Shown here piece after piece: positions 14,835 to 22,053 of a stretch of DNA of 22,053 nt. The stretch's first letter is position 1; the number at the start of each line of letters is the position of its first letter. The stretch spans positions 1-22,053 of the forward strand of contig CAVKMX010000026.1 of assembly GCA_963657295.1 (NCBI GenBank). Direction: 5' to 3'. The notes beneath the pieces are model-generated. The model did not search any database. It was given only the letters and a program-made list of their open reading frames with translations, and had not been told where the DNA came from. Position numbers and translations under genes: made by a program. Origin of the DNA: CAG-791 sp963657295 (GTDB taxonomy: Bacteria; Bacillota; Clostridia; Lachnospirales; Lachnospiraceae).

Positions 14835-17780
14835 ATGGCAGCAAAGATGAAGAAGCCGGATTACTGGCCGGCGCTGCGCGAGGCCGAGGAGCTGGCGCAG
14901 GGACAGAAGAAGCACGATCAGGAGCGCCGCAGCCTGATTCACAAGGAGGACTGCATCCGCATCCGCGGTGCCAGAGAGCACAATCTGAAGAACGTGAACC
15001 TGACCATTCCGCGGAATGAGCTGGTGGTGCTGACGGGGCTTTCCGGGTCGGGCAAGTCGAGTCTGGCCTTCGATACCATTTATGCGGAAGGGCAGAGGCG
15101 TTACATGGAGTCCCTTTCCTCCTACGCCAGGCAGTTCCTCGGACAGATGGAGAAGCCGGAGGTGGATCAGATCGACGGCCTTTCCCCGGCCATTTCCATC
15201 GACCAGAAATCGACCAACCGGAATCCGCGCTCTACGGTGGGAACCGTGACGGAAATCTACGATTATTTTCGCCTGCTCTATGCCAGAATCGGCATACCGC
15301 ATTGCCCGAATTGCGGCCGTAGCATTGCCAGGCAGACCGTGGACCAGATGGTGGACCAGGTGAAGCGGCTGCCGGAGGGAACGAAAATACTGGTCCTCTC
15401 CCCTGTGGTCCGCGGCAAGAAGGGACGCCATGAGAAGGTGATCGAGCAGGCGAGGCGGGCCGGTTATGTCCGTGTCCGCGTGGACGGAAGCCAGTACGAT
15501 CTCTCCGAAGAGGAGATCTCGCTGGATAAGAACATCAAGCACAGCATCGAGGTTGTGGTGGACCGTCTGGTAGTGCGGGACGGGATGGAGGGGAGACTGG
15601 CGGACTCCCTGGAAAATGCGCTGAATCTGGCGGAGGGTCTGGCCCAGGTCCAGGTGCCGGGCGGAGAGCTGCTGCAGTTTTCCCAGAATTTTGCCTGCCC
15701 GGAGTGCGGCATTGCCATCCAGGAAATCGAACCGAGGAGCTTCTCCTTCAACAACCCGTTCGGGGCCTGCCCGGACTGTGCGGGAATCGGCTACAGGATG
15801 GAATTCGATCCGGAGCTCATGATCCCGGATACGACCAGATCCATCCGGGAGGGAGCCATTGCCGTCCCGGGATGGGCCAGCTGCATGAAGGAGGGGAGCT
15901 GGACCAATGCCATGCTCCTGGGAATGGCGGAGCGGTTCCATTTCAGCCTGGATACCCCCTGGAAGGACCTGTCGGAGCAGGCGAGGGAGGTGCTCATGAA
16001 CGGCTCTCCGGAGGAGTTTGAGATTTATTACAAGAGCCAGACCAGCGTCAGCAAGGTGGCATACCGGATTACCTTCGAGGGCCTGCTGGAGAATACCTAT
16101 CGCCGTTATCGGGAGAGCAGCGAACGCATGCGGCAGGAGTATGAGCAGTACATGCGGATCAGTGCCTGCAAGCGGTGCGGCGGGAAGCGCCTGAAGCGGG
16201 AGGCCCTGGCGGTGACGGTGGGAGAGAAGAACATCTACGATGTCACCTGTCTTTCCATCCGGGATCTTCTGACCTTTGTAAACGGACTGCAGCTCGATCC
16301 GCAGCAGCAGCGCATCGGGGAGCAGATTCTGAAGGAAATCCGCAGCCGGGTCAGCTTCCTCGGCAACGTGGGACTGGATTACCTCTCGCTCTCCCGGGCC
16401 ACCGGGACCCTCTCCGGCGGGGAAGCTCAGCGAATCCGGCTGGCTACGCAGATCGGCTCGGGACTGGTCGGCGTCTGCTACATTCTGGACGAGCCGTCCA
16501 TCGGACTGCACCAGCGGGACAACGACAAGCTGCTGCGGACGCTGAAGAGTCTGCGGGACATGTGGAACACCGTCATCGTGGTGGAGCACGATGAGGACAC
16601 CATGCGGGCAGCGGACTATATTGTGGATGTGGGACCGGGCGCCGGCTCCCACGGCGGAGAGATCGTAGCCTGCGGGAGTGCGGAGGAGATCATGGCGAAT
16701 CCGGCCTCCATCACCGGACAGTATCTGTCCGGCAGGAGGAAAATCCCGGTTCCGGCCTCCCGGAGGAAGCCGTCCGGCTGGCTGCACATAAAGGGCGCCG
16801 CCATGAACAATCTGAAGAACATTGACGTGGACGTTCCGCTGGGGGTCCTGTGCCTTGTTACCGGCGTTTCCGGCTCGGGGAAAAGCTCCCTTGTCAATGA
16901 GATCCTGTACAACCGGCTGGCAAGAGACCTGAACCGCGCCCGAACCATTCCGGGCCCGCATAAGAGTCTGGAGGGAATGGAGCAGCTGGACAAGGTCATC
17001 AACATTGATCAGTCTCCCATCGGACGCACGCCGCGCTCCAATCCGGCAACCTACACGGGGGTCTTCGACATCATCCGCGAGCTGTTCGCGGGAACGACGG
17101 ATGCCCGGGCGAGAGGATACACCAAGGGCCGCTTTTCCTTCAATGTCAAGGGAGGACGCTGTGAGGCGTGCGCAGGCGACGGGATTCTGAAGATCGAGAT
17201 GCATTTCCTGCCGGATGTCTACGTGCCCTGCGAGGTCTGCGGCGGGAAACGCTACAATCGGGAGACGCTGGAGGTCCGCTCCAAGGGGAAGACCATTTAC
17301 GATGTTCTGGACATGACGGTTGAGGAGGCGGTGAAGTTCTTTGAGAATGTGCCCTCGGTGCGGGATAAGATTCAGACGCTGTATGACGTCGGACTTGGCT
17401 ATGTGAAGCTGGGACAGCCCAGCACGGAGCTCTCCGGCGGGGAAGCCCAGCGCATCAAGCTGGCGGCGGAGCTCTCCCGAAGGTCCACCGGCAGGACCAT
17501 CTACATTCTGGATGAGCCCACCACCGGCCTGCATTTCGAGGACGTCCGGAAGCTGACGCAGATCCTGCAGAAGCTGGCAGAGGGGGGCAACAGCGTGGTG
17601 GTGATCGAGCACAATCTGGATGTGATCAAGACAGCGGATTACATCATCGATATGGGCCCTGAGGGCGGTGACGGCGGCGGCACGGTGGTGGCCGCCGGAA
17701 CGCCGGAGGAGCTGGCACAGTGTCACTGGTCCTACACGGGATACTATGTGAACAAGGCTCTGCGGCAGGCTCATTCCTGA
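14835..17780 (+). CDS. uvrA: Excinuclease ABC subunit A
   Basis: 981-residue UvrA, the ATPase dimer that finds DNA damage and hands it to UvrB. It has two ABC modules: Walker A GLSGSGKSS (68-76) with a first signature TLSGGEAQR, then GVSGSGKSS with ELSGGEAQR in the second half. Zinc modules are intact: CPECG...CPDC in the first half and CEAC...CEVC in the second. Residues 1-37 are a Lys/Glu-rich extension before the usual start (EDCIRIRGAREHNLKN). The start is well supported, with AGGAG 6 nt upstream. The last 10 nt overlap the - strand gene that follows, and there is no terminator between them. Confidence 0.97.
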   Translation: MAAKMKKPDYWPALREAEELAQGQKKHDQERRSLIHKEDCIRIRGAREHNLKNVNLTIPRNELVVLTGLSGSGKSSLAFDTIYAEGQRRYMESLSSYARQFLGQMEKPEVDQIDGLSPAISIDQKSTNRNPRSTVGTVTEIYDYFRLLYARIGIPHCPNCGRSIARQTVDQMVDQVKRLPEGTKILVLSPVVRGKKGRHEKVIEQARRAGYVRVRVDGSQYDLSEEEISLDKNIKHSIEVVVDRLVVRDGMEGRLADSLENALNLAEGLAQVQVPGGELLQFSQNFACPECGIAIQEIEPRSFSFNNPFGACPDCAGIGYRMEFDPELMIPDTTRSIREGAIAVPGWASCMKEGSWTNAMLLGMAERFHFSLDTPWKDLSEQAREVLMNGSPEEFEIYYKSQTSVSKVAYRITFEGLLENTYRRYRESSERMRQEYEQYMRISACKRCGGKRLKREALAVTVGEKNIYDVTCLSIRDLLTFVNGLQLDPQQQRIGEQILKEIRSRVSFLGNVGLDYLSLSRATGTLSGGEAQRIRLATQIGSGLVGVCYILDEPSIGLHQRDNDKLLRTLKSLRDMWNTVIVVEHDEDTMRAADYIVDVGPGAGSHGGEIVACGSAEEIMANPASITGQYLSGRRKIPVPASRRKPSGWLHIKGAAMNNLKNIDVDVPLGVLCLVTGVSGSGKSSLVNEILYNRLARDLNRARTIPGPHKSLEGMEQLDKVINIDQSPIGRTPRSNPATYTGVFDIIRELFAGTTDARARGYTKGRFSFNVKGGRCEACAGDGILKIEMHFLPDVYVPCEVCGGKRYNRETLEVRSKGKTIYDVLDMTVEEAVKFFENVPSVRDKIQTLYDVGLGYVKLGQPSTELSGGEAQRIKLAAELSRRSTGRTIYILDEPTTGLHFEDVRKLTQILQKLAEGGNSVVVIEHNLDVIKTADYIIDMGPEGGDGGGTVVAAGTPEELAQCHWSYTGYYVNKALRQAHS

Positions 17781-18232
17781 ACACCGCTGGGACGCAGCGG
17801 CGTGAGCCTGCTGCGCAGCAGCAGCTCATTGACCTCCAGGATGCTCCCGGGTCTGTTGTGAAAGCAGGCGATCAGCAGGGCGTCCCGCGGGTCTCTGGCA
17901 TAAAGCGTATCCATCCGGTACAGACGGAGAGCCTGCTGGGTCTCCTCCAGAGTGAACTCCGCGGCATAGCAGATGCGGAGCAGCACATCCCGCTGACGAG
18001 TGACCTTCTCCTCGGAAAGGAGCTTATATCCATAGCGCAGAGAGATGTCCGCCCGCAGCAGCACCTCCTGCTTCTGCAGATGCCTGGCCTGCAGCCGCTC
18101 CTTCATATACTGTGCAAAGGCGTGGTGCTCCGGCAGCAGCTCATCACGATTTGACCTGACGTAAGAGGGGAGCTCCGAGGGATGCGTCTGCAGGAGCTCC
18201 TGCTCCAGATCGCCGGTTTTCTTGCTGAACAT
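17771..18232 (-). CDS. Helix-turn-helix-like small protein, divergent from kinase
   Basis: 153-residue soluble protein, the only - strand gene. An excellent ribosome site AAAGGAG (18248 to 18242) lies 9 nt before its ATG. Residues ~65-125 (SLRYGYKLLSEEKVTRQRDV then LLRICYAAEFTLEETQQALR) look like an XRE-type HTH: a serine/arginine recognition region, a helix like 'RDVLLRIC', and the 'LEETQQALRLYRMDTLYARD' block typical of that fold. DNA binding is inferred, not certain. It is transcribed divergently from a Ser/Thr kinase with only 66 bp between start codons, suggesting it may regulate or be phosphorylated by the kinase. Its 3' end overlaps the uvrA stop by 10 nt, so the mRNAs are antisense there. 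Confidence 0.72.
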   Translation of the reverse strand: MFSKKTGDLEQELLQTHPSELPSYVRSNRDELLPEHHAFAQYMKERLQARHLQKQEVLLRADISLRYGYKLLSEEKVTRQRDVLLRICYAAEFTLEETQQALRLYRMDTLYARDPRDALLIACFHNRPGSILEVNELLLRSRLTPLRPSGVQE

Positions 18233-18298
18233 TTATATATGCTCCTTTCTGCCGCATTGACAGACACTTGGGGACACTCGAAAAGGCCATGGGCCGGT
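18233..18298. promoter_or_regulatory. Divergent intergenic region with direct repeats
   Basis: The 66-bp gap must hold both promoters. On the + strand TTGACA (18257-18262) is a perfect -35, but the -10 at 17 bp (GAAAAG) is poor. GACACT occurs at 18263-18268 and 18273-18278, exactly one helical turn apart, a plausible operator for the divergent HTH-like protein. A third GACA lies at 18259-18262. Binding is inference. Confidence 0.4.
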
Positions 18299-20032
18299 AT
18301 GAAGACAGAGACCGAATTCGATGCGGGGATCTCCCGGCAGACAATTGCATCTTACCGACGAATCGCGGAGCTCCGGCGGGAGCACGGCGTCACGCTGGTG
18401 CAGCAGGTCCGAACCGGAGAAGTCTGTGTCCGGAAGGATCTGCTGATTTATGATACCGCGGTATACCGACAGCTGCAGCGGCATCCGGTCCGGGGCGTTC
18501 CGAGAATTTATGCCCTCTGTGAGAACAGCAGAGAGGGCGCCGAGGCCGGGGAACCGGGGGATGGGGCACCGGGAACCCTCACGGTGATAGAGGAATACAT
18601 TCCGGGCAAAACGCTGGAGGAGCTCCTGCAGGAAGAGGGGGCACTGCCGCAGGAGCGCGTGAGGGAGCTTGTCCTGCAGCTGTGCGATGTGCTGGAGCAG
18701 CTCCATACGATGGATCCGCCGATCGTTCACCGGGATATTAAGCCCTCCAACGTAATGCTGAAGGAGGACGGCAGCGTGGTTCTGATCGATTTCAATGCCG
18801 CACGCCGGAATGAGCCGGGAGACCGGCGCGACACGCGGCTCATCGGGACGGCCGGCTACGCCGCCCCGGAGCAGTACGGCTTCGCCAGCTCTACGCCCCG
18901 GGCGGATCTCTATGCCGTCGGCCGGCTCATGTGCACCCTTCTGACGGGAAACGAAGAAAGCGGTGCGGTGCTGCCGCGCGGAATCTCCGCCGGCATGCGG
19001 CGGATCGTGAATCGATGCACGCAGATGAATCCGGGGGATCGCTTTTCATCGGCTGCTGCCCTGCGGAAGGCACTCCGACGCCGCGGCGCGGTGTCCGGCA
19101 GACGATGGGTGCCGGCGGTCTGCGCGGCCGTATTCCTGCTGGGTCTGGCCGGCACGCTGCGGACCCTGTCCCGCTCTGCCGAGCAGCCGCAGGAAACGCA
19201 GAGCACGGAGAGCACGGAGAGCGCCTCCTTCGCAGGCATTTACAAGGGGGACTCCGATGACTATCTGGAGATCCTCGGCAGCGGCCTGGCCAATTATTAC
19301 TGTGCAGAGTATACGGAGCTGGCCTGTCCGTGGAGCTGTACGGACGGCATCCTCTCCCTGTATCTTCCAAAGCTCCACTGTACCATCTCCGCAGAGCTGG
19401 AGGAAGATGCAGAGAGGCTGTTCTTTGTATCGGATCATCCGGGCTGGAACGATGAAACCTTCCGGAAAAGCGAGGGAATCTCACGGCAGACGCTGCAGCT
19501 GGCACAGCGGCTGCAGGACGGCAATACGGTGCTGCAGGAGGACGGAACGATGCTGTGCTCACTGGGCGGATTCCGATTCGTCCTGCCGAGACAATACATT
19601 GACAATACGAACGGGGAGGCCGCGGGAAGATACTCAAGCTTCTACAGCACCGATGTCGAAACGGGAGACTGCTCCTTCCTTCTTTTATACCGGGAGGAGA
19701 ATCCGGCGGGCTCCGGTGCGGAGGCAGCACTCCGGAACGAAGCGCAGGATCTTCTGGCGCTGTTCTATGACGACGCAGAGCTCACAGAAGAGACGGGAAC
19801 GCCGGTTACGGCGGGCGGCTGCCCCGGCTATCAATGGGCCTTCGGTGGGCAGCTGCAGGCTTCGTTCGGAGCGGATCTGGAGGCAGAACGATCCGCAGGA
19901 TACATCACCCTGGTATACGACGAGGATACAGGAACGGTCCTCACGGCCCTGTTCTCGCAGCTTGAAAATTCCGCAGCCGATGAGAGCGGGGACTACCAGC
20001 ACATGCTGCAGGAGGCCCGAAAGGCAGAATGA
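18299..20032 (+). CDS. Transmembrane Ser/Thr protein kinase with extracellular domain
   Basis: 577-residue membrane kinase. Likely motifs: lysine K46 (VCVRK), alphaC glutamate region, catalytic loop HRDIKPSN (144-151, D146), metal motif DFN (164-166) in place of DFG, and APEQY (189-193). The glycine-rich loop is not recognisable. One TM (~270-288) follows a basic stretch, then a Ser/Glu-rich linker and a ~280-residue extracellular part with no clear family; it begins FAGIYKGDSDDYLEILGSG. No PASTA repeats are present, so it is not a classical PknB/PrkC. The ATG at 18299 has only a weak ribosome site (AAAAGG, 12 nt). The in-frame upstream start at 18182 runs into the opposite gene and is rejected. 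It probably senses an external signal. Confidence 0.84.
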   Translation: MKTETEFDAGISRQTIASYRRIAELRREHGVTLVQQVRTGEVCVRKDLLIYDTAVYRQLQRHPVRGVPRIYALCENSREGAEAGEPGDGAPGTLTVIEEYIPGKTLEELLQEEGALPQERVRELVLQLCDVLEQLHTMDPPIVHRDIKPSNVMLKEDGSVVLIDFNAARRNEPGDRRDTRLIGTAGYAAPEQYGFASSTPRADLYAVGRLMCTLLTGNEESGAVLPRGISAGMRRIVNRCTQMNPGDRFSSAAALRKALRRRGAVSGRRWVPAVCAAVFLLGLAGTLRTLSRSAEQPQETQSTESTESASFAGIYKGDSDDYLEILGSGLANYYCAEYTELACPWSCTDGILSLYLPKLHCTISAELEEDAERLFFVSDHPGWNDETFRKSEGISRQTLQLAQRLQDGNTVLQEDGTMLCSLGGFRFVLPRQYIDNTNGEAAGRYSSFYSTDVETGDCSFLLLYREENPAGSGAEAALRNEAQDLLALFYDDAELTEETGTPVTAGGCPGYQWAFGGQLQASFGADLEAERSAGYITLVYDEDTGTVLTALFSQLENSAADESGDYQHMLQEARKAE

Positions 20033-20095
20033 CCGAGCAGCCGATGCCCGGGATTCTCACCGCAGACAGATACAGCATAACGGATTCTGAGACCC

Positions 20096-20125
20096 AAAAC
20101 TCCCACCGCTGCGGTGGGAGTTTTT
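20096..20125. terminator. Intrinsic terminator after the kinase (bidirectional)
   Basis: AAAACTCCCACC (20096-20107) pairs with GGTGGGAGTTTT (20113-20124) around a short loop, flanked by an A-run before and a T-run after. The symmetric A and T runs allow it to act on both strands. Confidence 0.92.
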
Positions 20126-20260
20126 GATGCGGAAAGGTTATATGATGACGGCAGTACATGGAAGCTGCGGCACAGAACGAGCCGGCAGCAGAGGACTGCA
20201 GAATCCTTTGACGACGGAGCGTCCGGCGCAGCTGCAGGAGAGAGCGGGAGGAGAGCAAGG

Positions 20261-21577
20261 ATGGCATTCTGTAGGAATTGCGGAGAGGAAATACCAAAGG
20301 GAGCTAAGTTTTGCACGAATTGCGGAGCGCCGGTGGATCTGCCGGATGCGAAGCCGGAACCGGCAGAGATTCCGCAGCTGACCCCGGAGGTGAGCCCGGA
20401 GCGGCTGTATGACGATTGCGGGAGCGGTTCCCCGCAGGAGGCTGCTGCGGCCCGCGGCAGGAAGGAGGGGCGGCCCGGGAAGGCGGTTCCTGTTCTGGGC
20501 ATCCTTGCCCTGGTGCTGGCGGTGATCGGATGCCTCGGCTTTTCTGTCGTGCCTCCCGTCGTATCTGTCGCTGCGCTGGTTCTGGCAATCCTGTCGCTCG
20601 TCAGGAAGGAACGGCGGAAGGGACTTGCAATTGCGGCCCTTGTGATTGCGGCGCTCGGTCTGCTGGCTGCCGCGGGAAAGAGCGGAACCGGTTCTGCCGC
20701 GGCCCGTGAGGAAAGCAGTGCACCTGAAACGTCGGCAGCGGACTCCTCCGCAGCAGACGAGGGAGAAGAGGAGAAGGAAGAAGAGAAGAAGGAAGAAGAG
20801 GAGGTTCAGAAATTCAGTCTGGACGGCGTGACCTTCCGCATTCCGGTGAAATATGAAGCGGATGACGATTCTTTTGTATCCAAAGGGGATTATGCCGGCA
20901 TCTACATTCGTGATACGGATGGAGTAACAGAGGATCAGTTTGACCGGATGGAAGATAAGCTCGATGAATGGATGGATGACCAAATTGCGGAGTCCTTTAC
21001 CTCTCCTGTGAGGAAAAGCGCGCTGGGATCAGAGGTGGCCGGACATAAGGCAAGATCCTATTGCTACACCGTCGAGGCGGATGATCATCCGGTGACGGCG
21101 TATATTGACCTGATCAACGTGGAGGAAAAGGGAAAGCTGCTGATGGTAATGGGGTTTGTTGAGGAATCTCACACAGAGGAATTCGAGGCGGATTACAGAA
21201 AGATCATTGACTCGGCAGCGTACACCAATGCAGCCGACACAAAGCGGCCGGAGAGCGCAGCGGATTCGGCGGACGATGAAGCCGGAGAGGCATCGGCGGA
21301 ACCGGCCGGCGTGAATCCGGATCTGAAGGCCTTCCTGGATGGGTACGAAGCCTTCATAGATAAATACATCGATTTCATGCAGAAATACCAGGCGAATCCG
21401 ACGGACCTCGGTCTTCTGATGGAATACGCGGACATGATGCAGGAATATGCGGATTTCATGGAAAAGGTCGATGATTATGATTCCGATGAAATGTCCGCTG
21501 CAGATGCGGCATACTATCTGGAGGTGACGAGCCGGTGCACCCAGAAAATGCTCCGTGTGCTGGGGAGCACAGAGTAA
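20261..21577 (+). CDS. Zinc-ribbon multi-TM protein with DUF6591-like C-terminus
   Basis: 438-residue protein of unknown function. It starts with a zinc ribbon (CRNCGEEIPKGAKFCTNCG; C4, C7, C18, C21). A Pro/Glu linker leads to a run of about three hydrophobic segments (~75-150), then a strongly acidic stretch (EEGEEEKEEEKKEEEE). A globular part follows (~185-325). The last ~80 residues (LKAFLDGYEAFIDKYIDFMQ onward) form a helical, Tyr- and Met-rich region that I recognise as similar to DUF6591; that name is from memory. The start is set by GGGAGGAG (20246-20253), 7 nt before the ATG; an earlier in-frame start at 20114 would lie inside the terminator. The zinc ribbon is presumably cytosolic and the long C-terminal part extracellular. 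Confidence 0.75.
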   Translation: MAFCRNCGEEIPKGAKFCTNCGAPVDLPDAKPEPAEIPQLTPEVSPERLYDDCGSGSPQEAAAARGRKEGRPGKAVPVLGILALVLAVIGCLGFSVVPPVVSVAALVLAILSLVRKERRKGLAIAALVIAALGLLAAAGKSGTGSAAAREESSAPETSAADSSAADEGEEEKEEEKKEEEEVQKFSLDGVTFRIPVKYEADDDSFVSKGDYAGIYIRDTDGVTEDQFDRMEDKLDEWMDDQIAESFTSPVRKSALGSEVAGHKARSYCYTVEADDHPVTAYIDLINVEEKGKLLMVMGFVEESHTEEFEADYRKIIDSAAYTNAADTKRPESAADSADDEAGEASAEPAGVNPDLKAFLDGYEAFIDKYIDFMQKYQANPTDLGLLMEYADMMQEYADFMEKVDDYDSDEMSAADAAYYLEVTSRCTQKMLRVLGSTE

Positions 21578-21757
21578 CGGGGCAGCAGCTCCGTCAGCGC
21601 AGCCGGTTTATCCTGCAGACGACGCTCCGGGCTGTAACATCGTCCGGATCCCCTGCGTACGTATCTGTGTCAGGAGCAGCAAACCTACGGATCAGGCGTC
21701 AGAGGCGGATCCGATCGGACAGGACACGGATGCCGTGCGCAGGAAAGGCGGGAAATC

Positions 21758-21838
21758 ATGGGAATCGTTACGTTGGCAGTTGCATCAGTTTTCGGATATG
21801 TGCTTTGCTGTTTTGCATCGCTGGCCCGCAACTGGTAA
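21758..21838 (+). CDS. Possible 26-residue hydrophobic membrane peptide
   Basis: An ATG at 21758 opens 26 codons ending in TAA. The product begins MGIVTLAVASVFGY, continues VLCCFASLA and ends RNW: one hydrophobic span with a short basic C-terminus and no acidic residue. A purine-rich ribosome site (AGGAAAGGCGGG, 21741-21752) lies 5 nt upstream. Such peptides can be type I toxins or small regulatory membrane proteins, but neither a partner antisense RNA nor homologs can be shown here. It could also be chance in a gap with no other gene. The following short frame at 21853-21903 (16 residues) looks like noise. Confidence 0.35.
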   Translation: MGIVTLAVASVFGYVLCCFASLARNW

Positions 21839-21843
21839 TCGGA

Positions 21844-21890
21844 ATTTCCATCATGAATTCGTCCGCAGGCGGCCGATCCACGATGGAAAT
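21844..21890. repeat. Inverted repeat downstream of the small frame
   Basis: ATTTCCATC (21844-21852) and GATGGAAAT (21882-21890) are perfect complements. A small GC hairpin (CCGC/CGG) lies in the 29-nt loop. No T-tail follows. It could fold in RNA below the possible small peptide gene, or be an operator. The rest of the gap 21578-21757 shows nothing recognisable. Confidence 0.4.
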
Positions 21891-21940
21891 CGGCGGGTGC
21901 TGAACAGAGAGAAGGGAACGGACGATGCGTGCAGATCCAG

Positions 21941-21976
21941 TCTCCCCGGAGGGAACATTCCTTCCGGGGAGATTTT
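21941..21976 (+). terminator. Intrinsic terminator near the window end
   Basis: TCTCCCCGGA (21941-21950) pairs perfectly with TCCGGGGAGA (21963-21972), followed by TTTT. The 12-nt loop can add three more pairs. It would end transcripts from the zinc-ribbon gene or the small frame. Confidence 0.8.
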
Positions 21977-21998
21977 ACGTGCAAAGCGTCGTCTGCAT

Positions 21999-22053
21999 GT
22001 TACAGTTCATTCGCCCGCCGGTGACGGGTCCTGGCGGAGCTGTCCGTCCTGGG
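21999..22053. repeat. Edge copy of the MITE-like repeat (truncated by window end)
   Basis: The copy starts GTTACAGTTCATTCGCCC. Positions 21998-22021 are the exact reverse complement of 919-942 (24 bp), and 22015-22053 are the exact reverse complement of 15-53 (39 bp). It therefore has the alternative arm of the family, opposite to the copy at the window start. It lies 22 bp after a terminator. The rest is outside the window. Confidence 0.7.

Noticed and set aside
14730..17774. A 1014-codon open frame on the - strand opposite uvrA
   Set aside because: Shadow of uvrA, which is unmistakable on the + strand; the product has no recognisable domains.
20114..20260. Upstream start adding 49 residues to the zinc-ribbon protein
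   Set aside because: It would start inside the kinase terminator. The ATG at 20261 has a strong ribosome site directly before the zinc ribbon.
20130..20440. Similar RLYDD-encoding strings at about 20138 and 20402, as a possible repeat
   Set aside because: Similarity is short and only in one frame, and the first copy is outside the likely coding region.
1..22053. CRISPR arrays, tRNA, rRNA and transposase genes
   Set aside because: No regularly spaced direct repeats, no tRNA-like cloverleaf and no transposase motifs were found on reading both strands.

Overview
The window reads as a piece of a GC-rich Clostridia chromosome, most likely Lachnospiraceae or a close relative. The evidence is the gene content: a BioY-only biotin uptake gene behind a BirA operator, a Gram-positive CvfB, a CdaR/PucR-type regulator directly upstream of ftsEX, a uvrBA operon with a Firmicutes-type (DinR) LexA box, and strong AGGAGG-like ribosome sites. 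This placement is inference from content, not from a database match. Nearly all genes are on the + strand; one small gene is on the - strand.

Layout. (1) 1-1079: a repeat end, a BirA operator, bioY with a hairpin over its ribosome site, a strong terminator, then a short palindromic insertion sitting inside an older hairpin. (2) 1080-2689: acyl-ACP thioesterase and cvfB, probably co-transcribed. (3) 2949-9879: CdaR-like regulator, ftsE, ftsX, a secreted coiled-coil M23 peptidase, an S41 C-terminal-processing peptidase and a solute-binding lipoprotein, tightly packed or overlapping. FtsEX plus a coiled-coil M23 hydrolase is the known machine that couples division to wall hydrolysis. (4) 9950-12652: an SPFH/virion-core protein with two tandem C-terminal zinc ribbons, followed by a zinc-ribbon membrane protein. 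These look like the YdjI and YdjG proteins of the Bacillus envelope-stress (PspA-associated) operon. (5) 12655-17780: LexA box, uvrB and uvrA, the nucleotide-excision repair damage-recognition proteins. (6) 17771-20125: a small helix-turn-helix-like gene on the - strand, divergent from a transmembrane Ser/Thr kinase, ending in a strong terminator. (7) 20261-22053: a zinc-ribbon membrane protein with a C-terminal DUF6591-like region, a possible 26-residue membrane peptide, a terminator, and another repeat end.

The most notable non-coding signal is a repeat family. A perfect 39-bp inverted repeat (15-53 versus 22015-22053) lies at the two edges of the window. The outer arms of these edge copies are different, and both appear back to back in a 39-bp palindrome at 903-941. 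That palindrome is flanked by an exact 8-bp direct repeat (AGGGATTC). Removing it with one copy of the direct repeat restores a perfect 15-bp hairpin with a T-tail. This is good sequence evidence for a small MITE-like mobile element and for at least one insertion event.

No tRNA, rRNA, CRISPR array or transposase gene was seen. The very long ORFs on the - strand are GC-driven shadows of the + strand genes.
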